A stretch of 64,000 bases of DNA from Artemisia argyi (lineage: Eukaryota; Streptophyta; Magnoliopsida; Asterales; Asteraceae), in contig CM060691.1 in NCBI GenBank assembly GCA_030686995.1, forward strand, positions 59,837,338 to 59,901,337, read 5' to 3'. The position numbers were made by a program, and so were the translations under genes. Under the pieces are notes generated by a model. The model ran no database searches. It was not told the DNA's origin and saw only the letters and a list, made by a program, of their open reading frames with translations. Shown in pieces: positions 34,336-46,141 of the stretch (the first letter of the stretch is position 1; every line of letters begins with the position of its first letter).

Positions 34336-35672
34336 ATGGCACCATTTCTAACCGATATGCATGAACTCAAAACATTTGTAGTAGATGAAGGTAATGGTGT
34401 CAAAGGTCTATCGGAGCTCAAGATCAAAACTGTACCTGAATTATTTATTCAGCCTCTTGAAAACCGGCTTGATATGAGCAAAGTGGTACTCAAAGAGTCC
34501 ATTCCAGTAATTGACATGTCGAATTACAAAGATCCAGAAGTGATGGATTCGATATGTGATGCAGCCGAGAAATGGGGTTTCTTTCAGATTGTTAACCATG
34601 ATGTTCCACTTAGCGTACTAGAGGACGTTAAGAAAGTAACATATAGGTTTTTTGAATTGCCAGCTGATGAGAAAAAGAAGTACTTATTCAATAATTCTCC
34701 TACGAAGAACGTTAGACTGCTTTCAAGCTTCGTTCCTGAAGTGGACAAAGCTATGGAATGGAAAGATTACCTTAGTTGTTTCTATGTTTCAGATGATGAA
34801 GCTATGGCATTTTGGCCCTCCATATGTAGGTAATATATTACGATATACTGTTTAGATTGCTAGTTTTGCATATCTAAATACATCGAAATACAGTAACAAA
34901 TTGTGTCCTAGTTGTTTCTATGTTTCTAGCACAAGGTAGTTCTATGAGATAGATCATATCGTAACTATGTTTTTAATCCGTTTAACTCTTGTTTTTAATT
35001 TCCTGATTTTTTTTAACATACCTTTACATATAAAACCAATGAATATAAATATTTCTTGTCTAGTAATTGTCGCCCCGCTAATCTTGCTTCGTTTGTAGGG
35101 ATCAAGTTCTTGAATATATGAAGAAGTCAGAATCGCTCATCAAAAGGCTGTTAGAAATACTTATAAAGAGACTAGGCATAACAAAACTTGACGAAACAAA
35201 CCAGCCACTTCTTATGGGCTCAAGACGAGTGAACCTAAACTACTATCCCATATGTCCTAACCCTGAGCTCACGGTTGGCGTGGGAGGTCATTCCGATGTT
35301 TCAACCCTCGCTGTCCTTCTTCAAGATGAAACCGGAGGGCTATATGTTAGAAAACTTGATAGCAACAATTGGATACATGTCCCTCCTATCAAGGGATCAT
35401 TAACTATCAACATCGGTGATGCTTTGCAAATCATGAGCAATGGTCGATACAAGAGCATAGAACATCATGTGGTTAATTGCAAACAGGTATGAGAACCGAA
35501 TTTCAGTTCCTATCTTTGTTAACCCTAGACGCAACGACATGATTGGGCCATTGCCAGAAGTGATCAAGAGAGGGGAGAAGGCTTTGTACAAGCAAGTCTT
35601 GTATTCGGAATATGTCAAGCATTTTTATAAGAAATCTCATGGAAGGATACTATCGATTTTGCAAAGGTTTGA
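34336..35672 (+). pseudogene. Second feruloyl-CoA 6'-hydroxylase-type dioxygenase copy, frameshifted
   Basis: Exon 1 (34336-34829) and the start of exon 2 (35099 on) match copy A closely, with the same splice sites. A 4-base insertion (AATT, 35475-35478) just after the third Fe ligand shifts the frame and ends translation at 35492, giving a predicted 295-residue product. It keeps His229, Asp231 and His287 but lacks the last 60 residues, including the Arg-x-Ser pair that binds 2-oxoglutarate. A second, compensating-size change, a 4-base deletion near 35640 relative to copy A, disrupts the final codons as well. The conserved C-terminal frame is still readable at 35467-35640. Substitutions are otherwise few, so the loss looks recent. 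The promoter region is retained and it may be transcribed. Confidence 0.85.
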
Positions 35673-36058
35673 TCATATTTTTTTTGAGAAAATCATAAGC
35701 AACAACAATGGAAGCCTAGTCAAAGTTCCACAAGCAATTTCTCGATCGTGCCGGAGAGAATCGTAAATTTGTAATAGATGTACTTTATGTAGTTATGATT
35801 GATTGGGCCTTGAAATTTTAAGTTTATCAAGTATGCGTGAGACTTCATTTTCATCAATCTGAAGTTACTAGAATATGGATTGTGAAATTATCATAAGAAT
35901 CGTGTTGAATTGAGTCCAAGACAAGAATGACGTATGCGAGTATGTGTAGCCTTTTGATTCTGTACGTAATGTTTTTTGTTCTGAATGCATGTAGGAATGG
36001 TGATTCTCGTGATTACCCAAATCCAATTATTATGATAAAGAACTTTAAGACTGATAAG

Positions 36059-36497
36059 CAAGGTTTTCAAGATCGGGATCCTACCCAGGATCGTTTTCGT
36101 CTTTGCAAGATCGTGATCGTAAGATCGGATCAGGATCTTAAGATCCTACTATAATGTCATTTTCTTAATAGTTTTTATAATATTATACAAATTTACAAAT
36201 TATTATATATCATAAACACAAAATTATATGAATGTTTTATCGAAATGTTGTCCTAAATTATGATTATGAAATGTTTAATAAGATTAACATGTTGTTTTAT
36301 AAATTCTACAAAAAATAATCTAGAAATTTCCAGTTTTTTAGTTTGTTATCCGAGAAAAGTAGGATCGGATCAGATTAGATCTTAAGATCCTATGGTCAAA
36401 ATCGGGATCCTATAAGATCTTAAGCTGTCAAAGATCCTAAAACAGTATCGTAAAATCGTAAGATACTAAGATCAGGATCGGGATCCTGACAACCATG
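36059..36497. mobile_element. GATC-rich hAT-type MITE with 8-bp target-site duplication
   Basis: The ends CAAGGTTTTCAAGATCGGGA (left) and, on the minus strand, CATGGTTGTCAGGATCCCGA (right) are imperfect inverted repeats. They are flanked by CTGATAAG at 36051-36058 and 36498-36505. Both subterminal arms are crowded with GATC, GGATC and AAGATC words. No coding capacity. Confidence 0.8.
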
Positions 36498-36505
36498 CTG
36501 ATAAG

Positions 36506-38336
36506 GGTTAAGACACCAGTATTCCAGTTATAGGAGATGGAATTAAATCTCTAGAAATTTAGAAAGATACTAGCATTTTAAGGAATTACATAATTTGTAT
36601 TCAAAATATGATAATTTACCTTTCTCCTCTTCGCAAAAAGTCAATAACACCTGATGCTCTCTCATATTTCTTTTATACACCCGATGTGACTTGAGTTACG
36701 AGTTATGATGGCAACAAGGATTTCAGTGCCCGCCGCGTCGCGGCGGGGCTTTTTATGATTTTTTTTTTCTTTCTTTCTCATCATTGTTTTGATATAGTAG
36801 TAATACTAAGCTATTTTTCTCAGTTCTGCCAAAGAACCTCTGTACAGTACTTAAAACTAACATCTATAGAATCGACTGTTGCATTACGTCAATGTTTTTG
36901 CATTTGTTTTTTTGGTTCGACGGTGTATTATTACATAAAATGTAGTACCCACTAGGCCACTATGCTTAATAACCTAATTTTTAGTATGGCTTTGTTTGAT
37001 ATCCGAGATTTCAGCTTAGTTATAAGTTCGGTCCTGTTTTTTAGGTTTGGTTCCGCTTCGCTTTTCGAGTTATTAGGTTATTACCTAAACCATGCACATC
37101 TACTGTAGGGACTTGCGCAGGGCACGTATTGTGGATATCGATATCAGTAGCAAGGCTGACGAAGGGGACAGTGTGTGTACGTAAAATAAGTGTTTCATAA
37201 CTAATTGTATCTATCTTCTGCTTGCCCTTATCGGTATGCGCTGAAACATTAGAACCTGAAGCTGTGTTGCCAATGACTCTCGAACCGGAATCAGGTCCAC
37301 GTATAGTTATACGAGTAGTGTGAACACAGAGGCGTAGCTACATGGAGGCCTTGGTGGGCCATGGCCCACCCAATAAAAATAAAGGACAATCATATTACGG
37401 TATTAGGCAACAGCTGTTCTTTTCCTTTTACGTGCATTCGCATTCTAACACTGCTTAACTAACCATTAGAGACAGATTATCTTATCTGATTTTTTAAATG
37501 CTTACGTTACTAAGGTCCAGATAACCAAACACCCCCTTATTTCAAGTATGATAATCATTCATTTTTGCAAAGTTAAACATCTTAACTTTCACCCATAATG
37601 ATTCCATTCAAAAGGAGTTTCTAAATATTTTGAATAAAAAGGAATTTTGAAGCAAATGCAGCAGCTATAATCACAACTACTGTGATGGCGTTTTAAATAT
37701 TTTGTGACAGGGATCTACAACTATAATCACGACTACAGGGATCTATAGTGTTTTTGTCCCTTTAAATATTTTGAATAAAAAAATGAATTTTGAAGCAAAT
37801 GCAGCACTTATAAACCGCCATTGGATTAGTTTTAACAAACTTGGAAACAAATCATCTATTAGCCGATAATTTAAACATACCAAGTTATCTAATATAGTAA
37901 GTTAAAATACCTTGGGTGCCTCTTTTCAAGGAAGTCCTGGACACGCGCCAATCAAGGTCTGAAGAGATCGAGTGTAGATGTTAAGGCGTCTTCAAAAGGG
38001 TCTGACCCACCCATTGCTTTGCAAGCTCACAACAATTAATATAAACAACAAATGAAAACAAAAATCAAAACAAATATTTTTATACCGAGTGCACACCTAT
38101 CTATCCATTCAGTAACAACTTTCCCAACTCCATGAAACTCAGCAAGGTCATCAATGCCCCCATCTGCACATACGGTGTTGTTGACATCTTAATGTGGATT
38201 TAAACTAATATATGTAAATTATTGTTCTACATATCAGTAAGTCAACGTTCATCGCAGCCTCACAACCCGTGAGCCTAGCATATGAAATTCATAGCAAGCA
38301 TGAGGCTGACAGTAAAGCTAAAGAATAAAATTAAAT

Positions 38337-38381
<45 letters not shown>

Positions 38382-39570
38382 GTTGTCCGACATGGCTGCA
38401 AAAATAACAGTTTACCTAGCCAAGACACGGACGCACACAACTTTAGTCAACGTTGGCTGCATTCATCACAACGAAGGTTCCATATCAGGTATGCACATCT
38501 GCCCACCACCATACAATCCTAAAAGTCAAAAAATGAAAACTAAATCAACACCCACATAACCAAATCATCTAACCTACGCAAAACCAATAAATTCATATAA
38601 ATAAACCCTAAAAATAACATTTTATCATTTTTATAGTGTAATCCGGATGGGGAACACATAAACACCTAGCCCTGGATTTTTTTTTATTTGAATAATCAAA
38701 ATCAATAAATTTAAATAAAAACTCACATAAACACAAAGCCCTGATCCAAATTATTTAAGTATAATCAAAACATAAAAATACACATGAATATTGTATGTAA
38801 ATCTCTAACAAAATTAAATATTCACATACAACTAATATCAATCAAATAATCCATCTTTTACTTAAAAAAAATATATATAACAAATCCATATAAAGTTGGT
38901 AAAAAAAACCCCTAAAATTAACAACGAACCTAAATTACAACATAACCCTAATTTTACCTTAATCCCACATGATCGGAAGTAAAACCACATCGTTAGGCAT
39001 AAAATTTAAATCATTGTCCACACACCTCTGATTCTGATTTTTGTGTTTGCTATGAATCTTTGAAGCTTCCAACAATAACACATATGCTGTGTGTTTTGCA
39101 GATACAGAGAGATAAAGAAATCGCCACACAGTTTTTTTTCTTTTGATTTGCGATAGATTTGAGAGGGAAGACAGAGATGCGTGTGTGTGTTTTGTGGCCT
39201 ATGGAATTTGTGGGATGGTTTTGGAATCTGTGGGAGAAGAAAGCGATTTATTTCTTGAGATACTGTAGGTTATTGTTCTTGCACTCACATACTCACTTTA
39301 GAACTATAGTACTATGGAAACTGTTGCCATTTGAAAAACCTTCATGTATCTGTTGCATTAGCAATCTAATCACACCCTAAAGCGTGAACAGTTTAAGTCC
39401 CCAAGTTTCCCATCCAATGGGCTGCTGCCAAGCCCACCAAACTGCACTGTTGGGTCAACAAATTAGCACTATTAACACAGTAATCATACTTTCCGGCCAA
39501 TAGCACTTGAGTTTAAAGGAGTTAATTTTTTTTTGGAACACAATTAATGTCCCATCATCTTTCTCTATTA
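36506..39570. other. No recognised gene; possible decayed exons on the minus strand
   Basis: No frame that I recognise. On the minus strand, open stretches look exon-like: 37085-37325 (RITIRGPDSGSRVIG, later KGKQKIDTISYE), about 37915-38025 (SDPFEDALTSTLDLF, RVQDFLEKRHPRY) and about 38455-38520 (LYGGGQMCIPDMEPSL). A leader-like C/T-rich stretch sits near 39060-39140. I cannot assign a family, and stops separate them. A 63-bp segment around 37625-37670 is repeated at 37762-37810 (TAAATATTTTGAATAAAAA, GAAGCAAATGCAGCA). A poly-A tract occupies about 38342-38379. Confidence 0.35.
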
Positions 39571-39744
39571 TGTTGTAAATATTAATGGGCTTATGTCTAT
39601 TCACATTTATCTAGTGGGCTTTAGGGTTTGAGATGCATTCATCCACCCTATATATACAATCCACTTGTAACCTTGATGACCACTTAATAATAATTCTCTC
39701 TTCCTCCTCTCATTCTTGTGTTCTTATTTACTATATTTATAATA
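39571..39744 (+). repeat. 5' LTR (174 bp)
   Basis: Contains a CCTATATATAC TATA box (about 39648-39658) followed by a C/T-rich leader. One C/T difference from the 3' LTR, near position 34. Confidence 0.9.
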
Positions 39745-40030
39745 CGTTATCAGCACGAAGTCTCTCTATAATTTGTTAAGAGATTCACGATACACAAGAA
39801 TGAGATGGATTGTTTTTTTTTTTTATTCAACATGTGACGCAGTTACAAGAGTGAATACGGGATGAAGAGATGACCATGGGAAAATAAAAGAAGCTTTGAC
39901 AATTATATTCTCATCATTGGTAAAGGTGACAATTTTAACTCTTTAATTATGTGTTGATATAAAGTATCATCAATAAAGCCATTTATTCTTTTGTCAAAAT
40001 TATTAGACCTGATAAGGTTTAACCACCTAA

Positions 40031-40844
40031 GGACACTGGCAGTCATGCTTCCGAAAACATCCATACCTCTGAAATTCACCAATAATATCATTCCACCTCA
40101 TTTCATCTCATTCATACTTTTTCCATACCTCCCAACCCCATTTTAGTGGCAACCATGCCTTTTTCATACCTCCAAACTTTTTTTTAATTTTTTTTTAATA
40201 ATAAATTAAATTAAACAATTTAAATAAAACATAAATATTTCATTAATAATTAAAATAACATTACATAATACTTGGAAAAAAAATACATTATTAAATCTAA
40301 AAATCCGTAGGCCATCCATATGTCTCCGCGTACCCACGTTTTGTCTTGATAATGAAATCTCGCATAACCTGATTGGTTATGTGTTCGTGCGGCTCGTTGT
40401 AGAATTTCAGTGCCCGAATCATAGCCTTTTCTTTAGCATTTTCGATTTGTGTCTGCAGCAACTGGTGGGACAATTGATCCTTTGCACGACCTCTTTGTGT
40501 TGAACCACTTCTTGATTTCCCACTTTCCATGCTTCAAAAACTATATGTGTAAAAAGTGTTTGTGTTTATGTTATTGTTTGGAAATGAATTGTGTTTGAAA
40601 ATGTATGTGTAATATATATAGGAATTTTTTTTTTTGTTTTGGCCCAATGCACGCTCCAATACAAACTCCAACGGCTCAAAAATTAAATTCACAACGGTCA
40701 AATATCACTTGCAACAAGAATGCCTCGGAGGCAAAAATTGCCGCTCAACTGTTGCCGCTGGCCATGCCGGTGGACTGGCGGCGGTGTTTGCCGCCGGCAT
40801 GGGCTTGTCGGTGAGGCATGCCGCCCCCATTGCCACCCTTCTAA
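40031..40844 (-). mobile_element. Harbinger-like MITE nested in the LTR element
   Basis: The outer segments GGACACTGGCAGTCATGC (left) and, on the minus strand, GGGTGGCAATGGGGGCGGCA (right) are loosely inverted and both end in GCATGC-type words. Read on the minus strand there is a CCAACGG / CAACGGTC leader and a TATATATATT box before a small ORF, a layout like the Harbinger element at 13428. A CTAA precedes the left end. Boundaries are approximate. Confidence 0.45.
40297..40530 (-). CDS. Small hypothetical ORF in the MITE (77 aa)
   Basis: ATG at 40530 to TAG at 40297 on the minus strand, 77 residues. The start is basic and Ser/Arg-rich (ESGKSRSGSTQRGRAKDQL), then comes a predicted helix (QTQIENAKEKAMIRALKFYN), and it ends ETYGWPTDF. 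A TATA-like box and an A/C-rich leader lie upstream in the correct orientation. By position it corresponds to ORF1 of the Harbinger elements, but I do not recognise the sequence. It may be an internally deleted ORF1 remnant. Whether it is expressed is unknown. Confidence 0.35.
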   Translation of the reverse strand: MESGKSRSGSTQRGRAKDQLSHQLLQTQIENAKEKAMIRALKFYNEPHEHITNQVMRDFIIKTKRGYAETYGWPTDF

Positions 40845-41569
40845 TAAATAAATCAAAGTGGTACAAATTCATTCTACCAGTTATAGATTAAAAAGGCTAG
40901 AACATTTACCTGTTTATTGATGATGAATAATACACATTCAAATTCGATTTATAAATCATACTTTTAGACCACAGATATATATCTCTTAAGAGAATAAATT
41001 GAGTGAATTAAATATTTGATTATAAAATATTTTGTTTCATACAAAATCATGATGTATTTTAAGTTTAAAATTCGTTGTATTGACTTTATGTTAACCATGA
41101 TGTCTTATTGTTATTTTTGATAATTGTTTGATTCTTTGACACATACAAGGTGGTCTTTAATCATTATAAGCTTTTAAGCATGCATTATGTGTCAAGAAGT
41201 TTTTATGTTTAACAGAATAAAATTACTTGTTAACAAAGAACAAACATGTTGCTAGTTGTCATATTATTTAGTGCGAGTTTGGAACTTATGCTTATAAACT
41301 ATTATGTTTGAACATATGTTGCGATAGTATATACGTACACATAGTTTTTGCAAGGTGACTTTGCTATCTAATATTGCTATATTGTAGTTCTTTTAGAAGA
41401 TACTATATCATGATAAATCGTTAACTACATGAGATGGAAAGATAATCTTTTATTATTTTGTGTGATATTATATCATTGATTATAAAATCTTTAAAGATTA
41501 TCAGTTGTTTCTTTGCTTATTACAAAGAGAAAATCAAAATAACATAGCCATCATGTTATGGTTGAAAAA

Positions 41570-42070
41570 AAAATTTATTAGAACCTCAAGTTCTAATATG
41601 ATTATTTTATAAATCAATATCATAACCTCATGTTATGATTATATTTATTCATAACAAAACCTCAAGTTTTATTACAATGAATAAATTAAAAATACAATAA
41701 CCTCAAGTTATTGTATCTGTTAGTGAACCTCAAGTTCAGTTATTATTCTCTTAAGATAATCAAAATATCATAACCTCACGTTATGTTAAAAAAAAAAGTA
41801 TTAACCTCAAGTTCTACTACGATGAACACAATCAAAATCACATAACCTCAAGTTATGTGAGAGATAATACATTAGAACCTCAAGTTCTAATATGGTTTGA
41901 TCAATTAGATCAATAACATAACCTCATGTTATGTTAAAAAAAAAAAAATAGAACTTCAAGTTCTAATATGATTCAATCAATAGAATCAATAGCATAACTT
42001 CATGTTATGTAGAGAAAAAAAAAAGTTAGAACCACAAGTTCTATTATGATTCCCTCAAGTGAATCAAATA
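41570..42070 (+). repeat. Array of about 14 short hairpins with conserved loop and co-varying stems
   Basis: Each unit is an inverted repeat with inner stem AAC/GTT around the loop CTCAA, CTCAT or a one-base variant. Examples (stem | loop | stem): TTAGAAC|CTCAA|GTTCTAA at 41578, ATCATAAC|CTCAT|GTTATGAT at 41619, AAAAC|CTCAA|GTTTT at 41656, TACAATAAC|CTCAA|GTTATTGTA at 41693, TGAAC|CTCAA|GTTCA at 41724, CATAAC|CTCAC|GTTATG at 41769, TCACATAAC|CTCAA|GTTATGTGA at 41838, TAACATAAC|CTCAT|GTTATGTTA at 41914. Stems of TAGAAC type and CATAAC type tend to alternate with about 75-80 bp per pair. No coding frame runs through it. Further single units lie at 43079 (GCAAC|CTCAA|GTTGC), 43105, 43150 and 43193. 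Confidence 0.9.
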
Positions 42071-43589
42071 ACGTAGTTATTTTTGTAGAATTTTTACTTT
42101 CTATTGTTATTTGTCTTATGATTACTTAATTGTAGATGTTTTTGTTATTATATAATTCTTTTGTTTCCTCCGTATCTAAACAGTTCAATAACATTGTCAA
42201 ATATATTCGGTGAGTATAAATATTGTTTTTAAAAGAATCTTACGTTTTAATTTAAATCTCAAAAAGGTAAATCTCTACGTTTAAACTTTAGTAATCATAT
42301 ATGTTACTAAATTAAAAATATGTGTGCATATTAATGAATTTTGGATATTTCTAGGTATGTGAAAATATATGCTTATTATAAGTTGATGTAATTGTGATCA
42401 TCAATATCAAAAGTCAGTGCATACGTCTTTTAATTCGAAAAATAATCTTAGTAACAATGTTGATTAAATTGTATTAATTACATACATGCATGATCACAGT
42501 ATGATTATGATTCTTTGTTGCAATTTTGGACTTTTGTTCCTAATATTTGTGTGGGCTTTTGATGTTAAGATCTATTTTAACTGTAAAACTTTTTAGGAGA
42601 ACTTCGTCTTCTTCGTGAGGACCTTAAAAGGGAATACTTAGCTTAACGATGAAAGAATCGTTAAATTATAGTAAGATTTCAAGGATACATTACCACACAA
42701 AAGCAAGTAATATTCCCAGAAATATCGCTATGGTTGTATGCAACTCAAGCTGTATTAAAAAAAAGCGAGTTTGGTCTCACAATTTCAGTGTTAGATCTGA
42801 ATTAAAAAGAAAATATATAACGGTGAAAGATCCGTTAAATCTATGCCAAAAATCTAAAAGAAAGATTTGACCATCATAAGCAAGAGATTCTTGCAAATGC
42901 GAGCACATTTTTCGCAATATTAAGTAGTACATCTGAGTGATGAAAAGAAAAAAATGCGATGAGATTGTTAATGCCTCGAATATACTCATATATCGAGAAC
43001 GATGTTTTGATATAAAAGAAATGGGCATGTTTTAAACAAACACGATAGTTTACTAGTCGTGTTAAAAGAAATTGGTTAGCAACCTCAAGTTGCAACATAA
43101 AGATCTCCATTCCTTCAAGTGAATGTGATAAAATGATCAGCATAAGATGTTCATTCCCTCAAGCGAATGAGATAAAATGATCAATATGAGATCCTCATTC
43201 CCTCATGTGAATGAGATAATGTAACAATAAATGGTTAAAGATCATTTATCATGGTAAATGCTATGGTCGAGATAGTATGAAAATGACAAACCACTACTAG
43301 TGGCGAAAATACAATAAGAAAGGAGCAAACAAAAATGTTATTTTATGCAAAAATGCAATGTGATGTAAATGAAATACAAGTGTGTCAAAGATATTACACA
43401 CTATATTCATAGATTTAAAAATCTGTGCTAGCGCATTTTGCTCCACAAAAGAAATATAAAATTGTCATGAGGAACGAAGTTAAATATTAAAGATGCATTC
43501 TTTTGTATCTTCTTTGACATGCATTATATAAAGATTAGTAAAAGCTAATCATAGCCATAACATAAGTTTATGAGCTACAATAATAATTT

Positions 43590-45090
43590 TTGGCATGACC
43601 AGTTACACAATCCTGAGTCATTAATGATGCGAATGCTATAAAAGAATAAGATTCTTCAATTTAATGTTATTATCTCTCAAAAGAAGTTGATTATTAATCT
43701 ATCAACTAGAATGGGGACTCAATTCCCCAATTTTCTGAAAAGAAAACAAATGGATATATGTAGGCATAAAAATCCATTGTATGAACCATTTAGAGTTTAA
43801 AATCGATGCATCATCTAAATGGTCATTAAATCGCAACCTGAAGTTTGCATGATTAATAGCTCAATGCGAGCCTAAAATTCCAGAGTAAGTATTTCATCAT
43901 GAAAATGCGATGAATTACTTTTGAATTATCAAATGAAACTTAGAGAAAAACTTGTGTTGTTGTATGGGGCCATATTATAATATGCACAACAACAAAATTA
44001 GCATCATGCCAATATGTTATGATAAATCCTCCCTTTTCATAATTGGTTTTTGGTTATAAACCAAACATATCCCATTTTGTTTTTTTTTTGTACAAATTAC
44101 TCCACCTAAATGCACATATATGGGATATAGAAGATGTATAATTCCTTCAGGAGGAGAGAAGTAGCTGCAAATTAGAATGAATTATCATTTCTATTGATCC
44201 TCGAAAGAACTTTTTATGAATTCATTATTCAATGAATAATCGAATAGCCATAAATAAACATTGGCCAAAAACAAAATTTCAGCTACTCATGCTCTAATTA
44301 GAAGTTGTCCTCAAGGACACTATTTTATTATGACATGCTTCAAGCATGGTAGACAAAACGATTCCAAATAAATTCCTCGATGAAAAATATGGAGCATGAA
44401 AACAAGATGTTTGTTCGAGGTATAAAAGACCCCATGATAGTCTCATGAAGAGACATTAGACATGAAGGTTCAAAGAACCTCAAATAGCTAATGAGATCTC
44501 AATAAATTATATCATGTCTTAAGTTATATGGAATCGAAACATAAACGACGTCGATAAATTTGTTTACATACAACATAGCGCTTGCTATTATGCATAATGA
44601 GGATCATAAATCAAAAGTGCGCTCAAGGAAACGATTGCCCAATATGGAAAGACGCAATCTCGTAAAAATACGATAAGTATTAGGACATGAAGTCCATACA
44701 CATGAATGTGTAAAATCTATTGGATATACATCAATCTTTGTGCGAATGCGAAGTAAGAGCTCTAAAGTTATGTCTTTTAAGACATGAATTGTGAATAAAT
44801 AAATTCACAAAAACACAAAGTTGATTATTAAAAGACATATTGTCTCGAGGTGGATGTAAATATCTTATTGATATTTTATGAGACAATCAATATTGAAGTC
44901 TTTAATTCGCTCTAAATAAGCTTTTATTAGAGCTCTTATATATAATGAATGATCTGTAATGCCTCAAGCATGTCTAGTAACTTCAAATTCTTGAAGCAAC
45001 TAATAAAGTTCTCAAGAACTCTGCTTGATCAAACTTAATGAATCCTTATATGGATCTAAATCATTTGGACGTATTTTATACGAATTGCTT
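43590..45090 (+). pseudogene. Copia integrase / reverse transcriptase relic
   Basis: Fragments in several frames match Copia pol: WHDQLHNPES (GAG-pre-integrase), then IDASSKWS with nearby LIAQCEPKIPE (integrase core region), a Pro/Leu region, and LNESLYG near 45040 (RT). Stops and deletions are everywhere and the catalytic motifs are missing. It identifies the parent of the LTR element as Ty1/Copia. Confidence 0.6.
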
Positions 45091-45534
45091 TTATACATGC
45101 CTCTAAAAAAAATGATTGGTCTTTGAATACCACAAATAAGTGCAATTGAGGTTTTTGATGTAAATTTCGCAATTAATATGGATCACGAGAGTGTATTTTT
45201 TCTCTTGTAGTAGTTATAATTTTTCCAACCAATGCACTGATATTGGGTTGAAAGCTACACATATATTTGTCATTTTTTGCAGGACTTATTCGTAACATCA
45301 TCAATTTGATGGTATTCATTGTAAAGTTGTTGCCAACAAAAGTATACGAGCAACTCGTTTAGAAGATTAGCATGCAATGCTTGAAAGATATACATTAAAT
45401 TGAGGAGGAGTATTATGCGCACTGCACTCTTTTTCCCTTCATCAAGTGTTTTTATCCCGCTGGGTTTTTTCTTGATAAGGTTTTTAATGAGACAGTTTAT
45501 AGCGTATAATAAACAGTGAATATCCAAGGAGGAG

Positions 45535-45708
45535 TGTTGTAAATATTAATGGGCTTATGTCTATTCATATTTATCTAGTGGGCTTTAGGGTTTGAGATGC
45601 ATTCATCCACCCTATATATACAATCCACTTGTAACCTTGATGACCACTTAATAATAATTCTCTCTTCCTCCTCTCATTCTTGTGTTCTTATTTACTATAT
45701 TTATAATA
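45535..45708 (+). repeat. 3' LTR (174 bp)
   Basis: Identical to the 5' LTR except one C/T position. Followed by the target-site copy TATTA. Confidence 0.9.
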
Positions 45709-45713
45709 TATTA

Positions 45714-46093
45714 GAATATATATAATATATTGTTTGATTGTTGTTGGACTCAATCTTTGTGGGCTAGTACAAAATTTTCAAACTTTCAAACGGCTTACCA
45801 TTCCATAGTGTTGAATATGTACAAAGACTACTTTGCATATATAGATTTGGGTGACCCAATTAACTAAGGATCGCTTCTAATATGTGTCATTGGGGTGTTT
45901 GGATGGAACAACTTCGTGTCGCATATGGAGGGCAATGACTAGCCCCAAAATTTTATGGCACCACATCACTTGTTGAAAGAATATAAGAATGCAACGATAC
46001 GAAATACTTCAACAAGTATGGTCTGATGCCACATATGAAATATTTGTATGGAGTTTATTTGTGGTGACATAATCAATAACTATTATGGGAAAA

Positions 46094-46141
<48 letters not shown>

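Larger units (their letters stand above)
33508..36016 (+). repeat. Dioxygenase block B of the segmental duplication
   Basis: Matches 4555-6766 in the same orientation. It carries an additional upstream insert (about 33787-34092) and ends close to a hAT MITE at 36059. Confidence 0.85.
39571..45708 (+). mobile_element. Young non-autonomous Copia-like LTR retrotransposon
   Basis: Two 174-bp LTRs (39571-39744 and 45535-45708) begin TGTTGTAAATATTAATGGG and end ATTTATAATA. They differ at one position and are flanked by TATTA (39566-39570 and 45709-45713). A PBS-like TTATCAGCACGAAG follows the 5' LTR. A purine tract AAGGAGGAG precedes the 3' LTR. The interior has no usable ORF, only a Copia pol relic (43590-45090), a hairpin array (41570-42070) and a nested Harbinger-like MITE (40031-40844). 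Near-identical LTRs with ruined coding imply recent mobilisation by another element's proteins. Confidence 0.87.

Noticed and set aside
35467..35766. Separate small gene after the dioxygenase copy B
   Set aside because: It is the C-terminal coding of the same gene in a shifted frame, plus downstream non-coding DNA.
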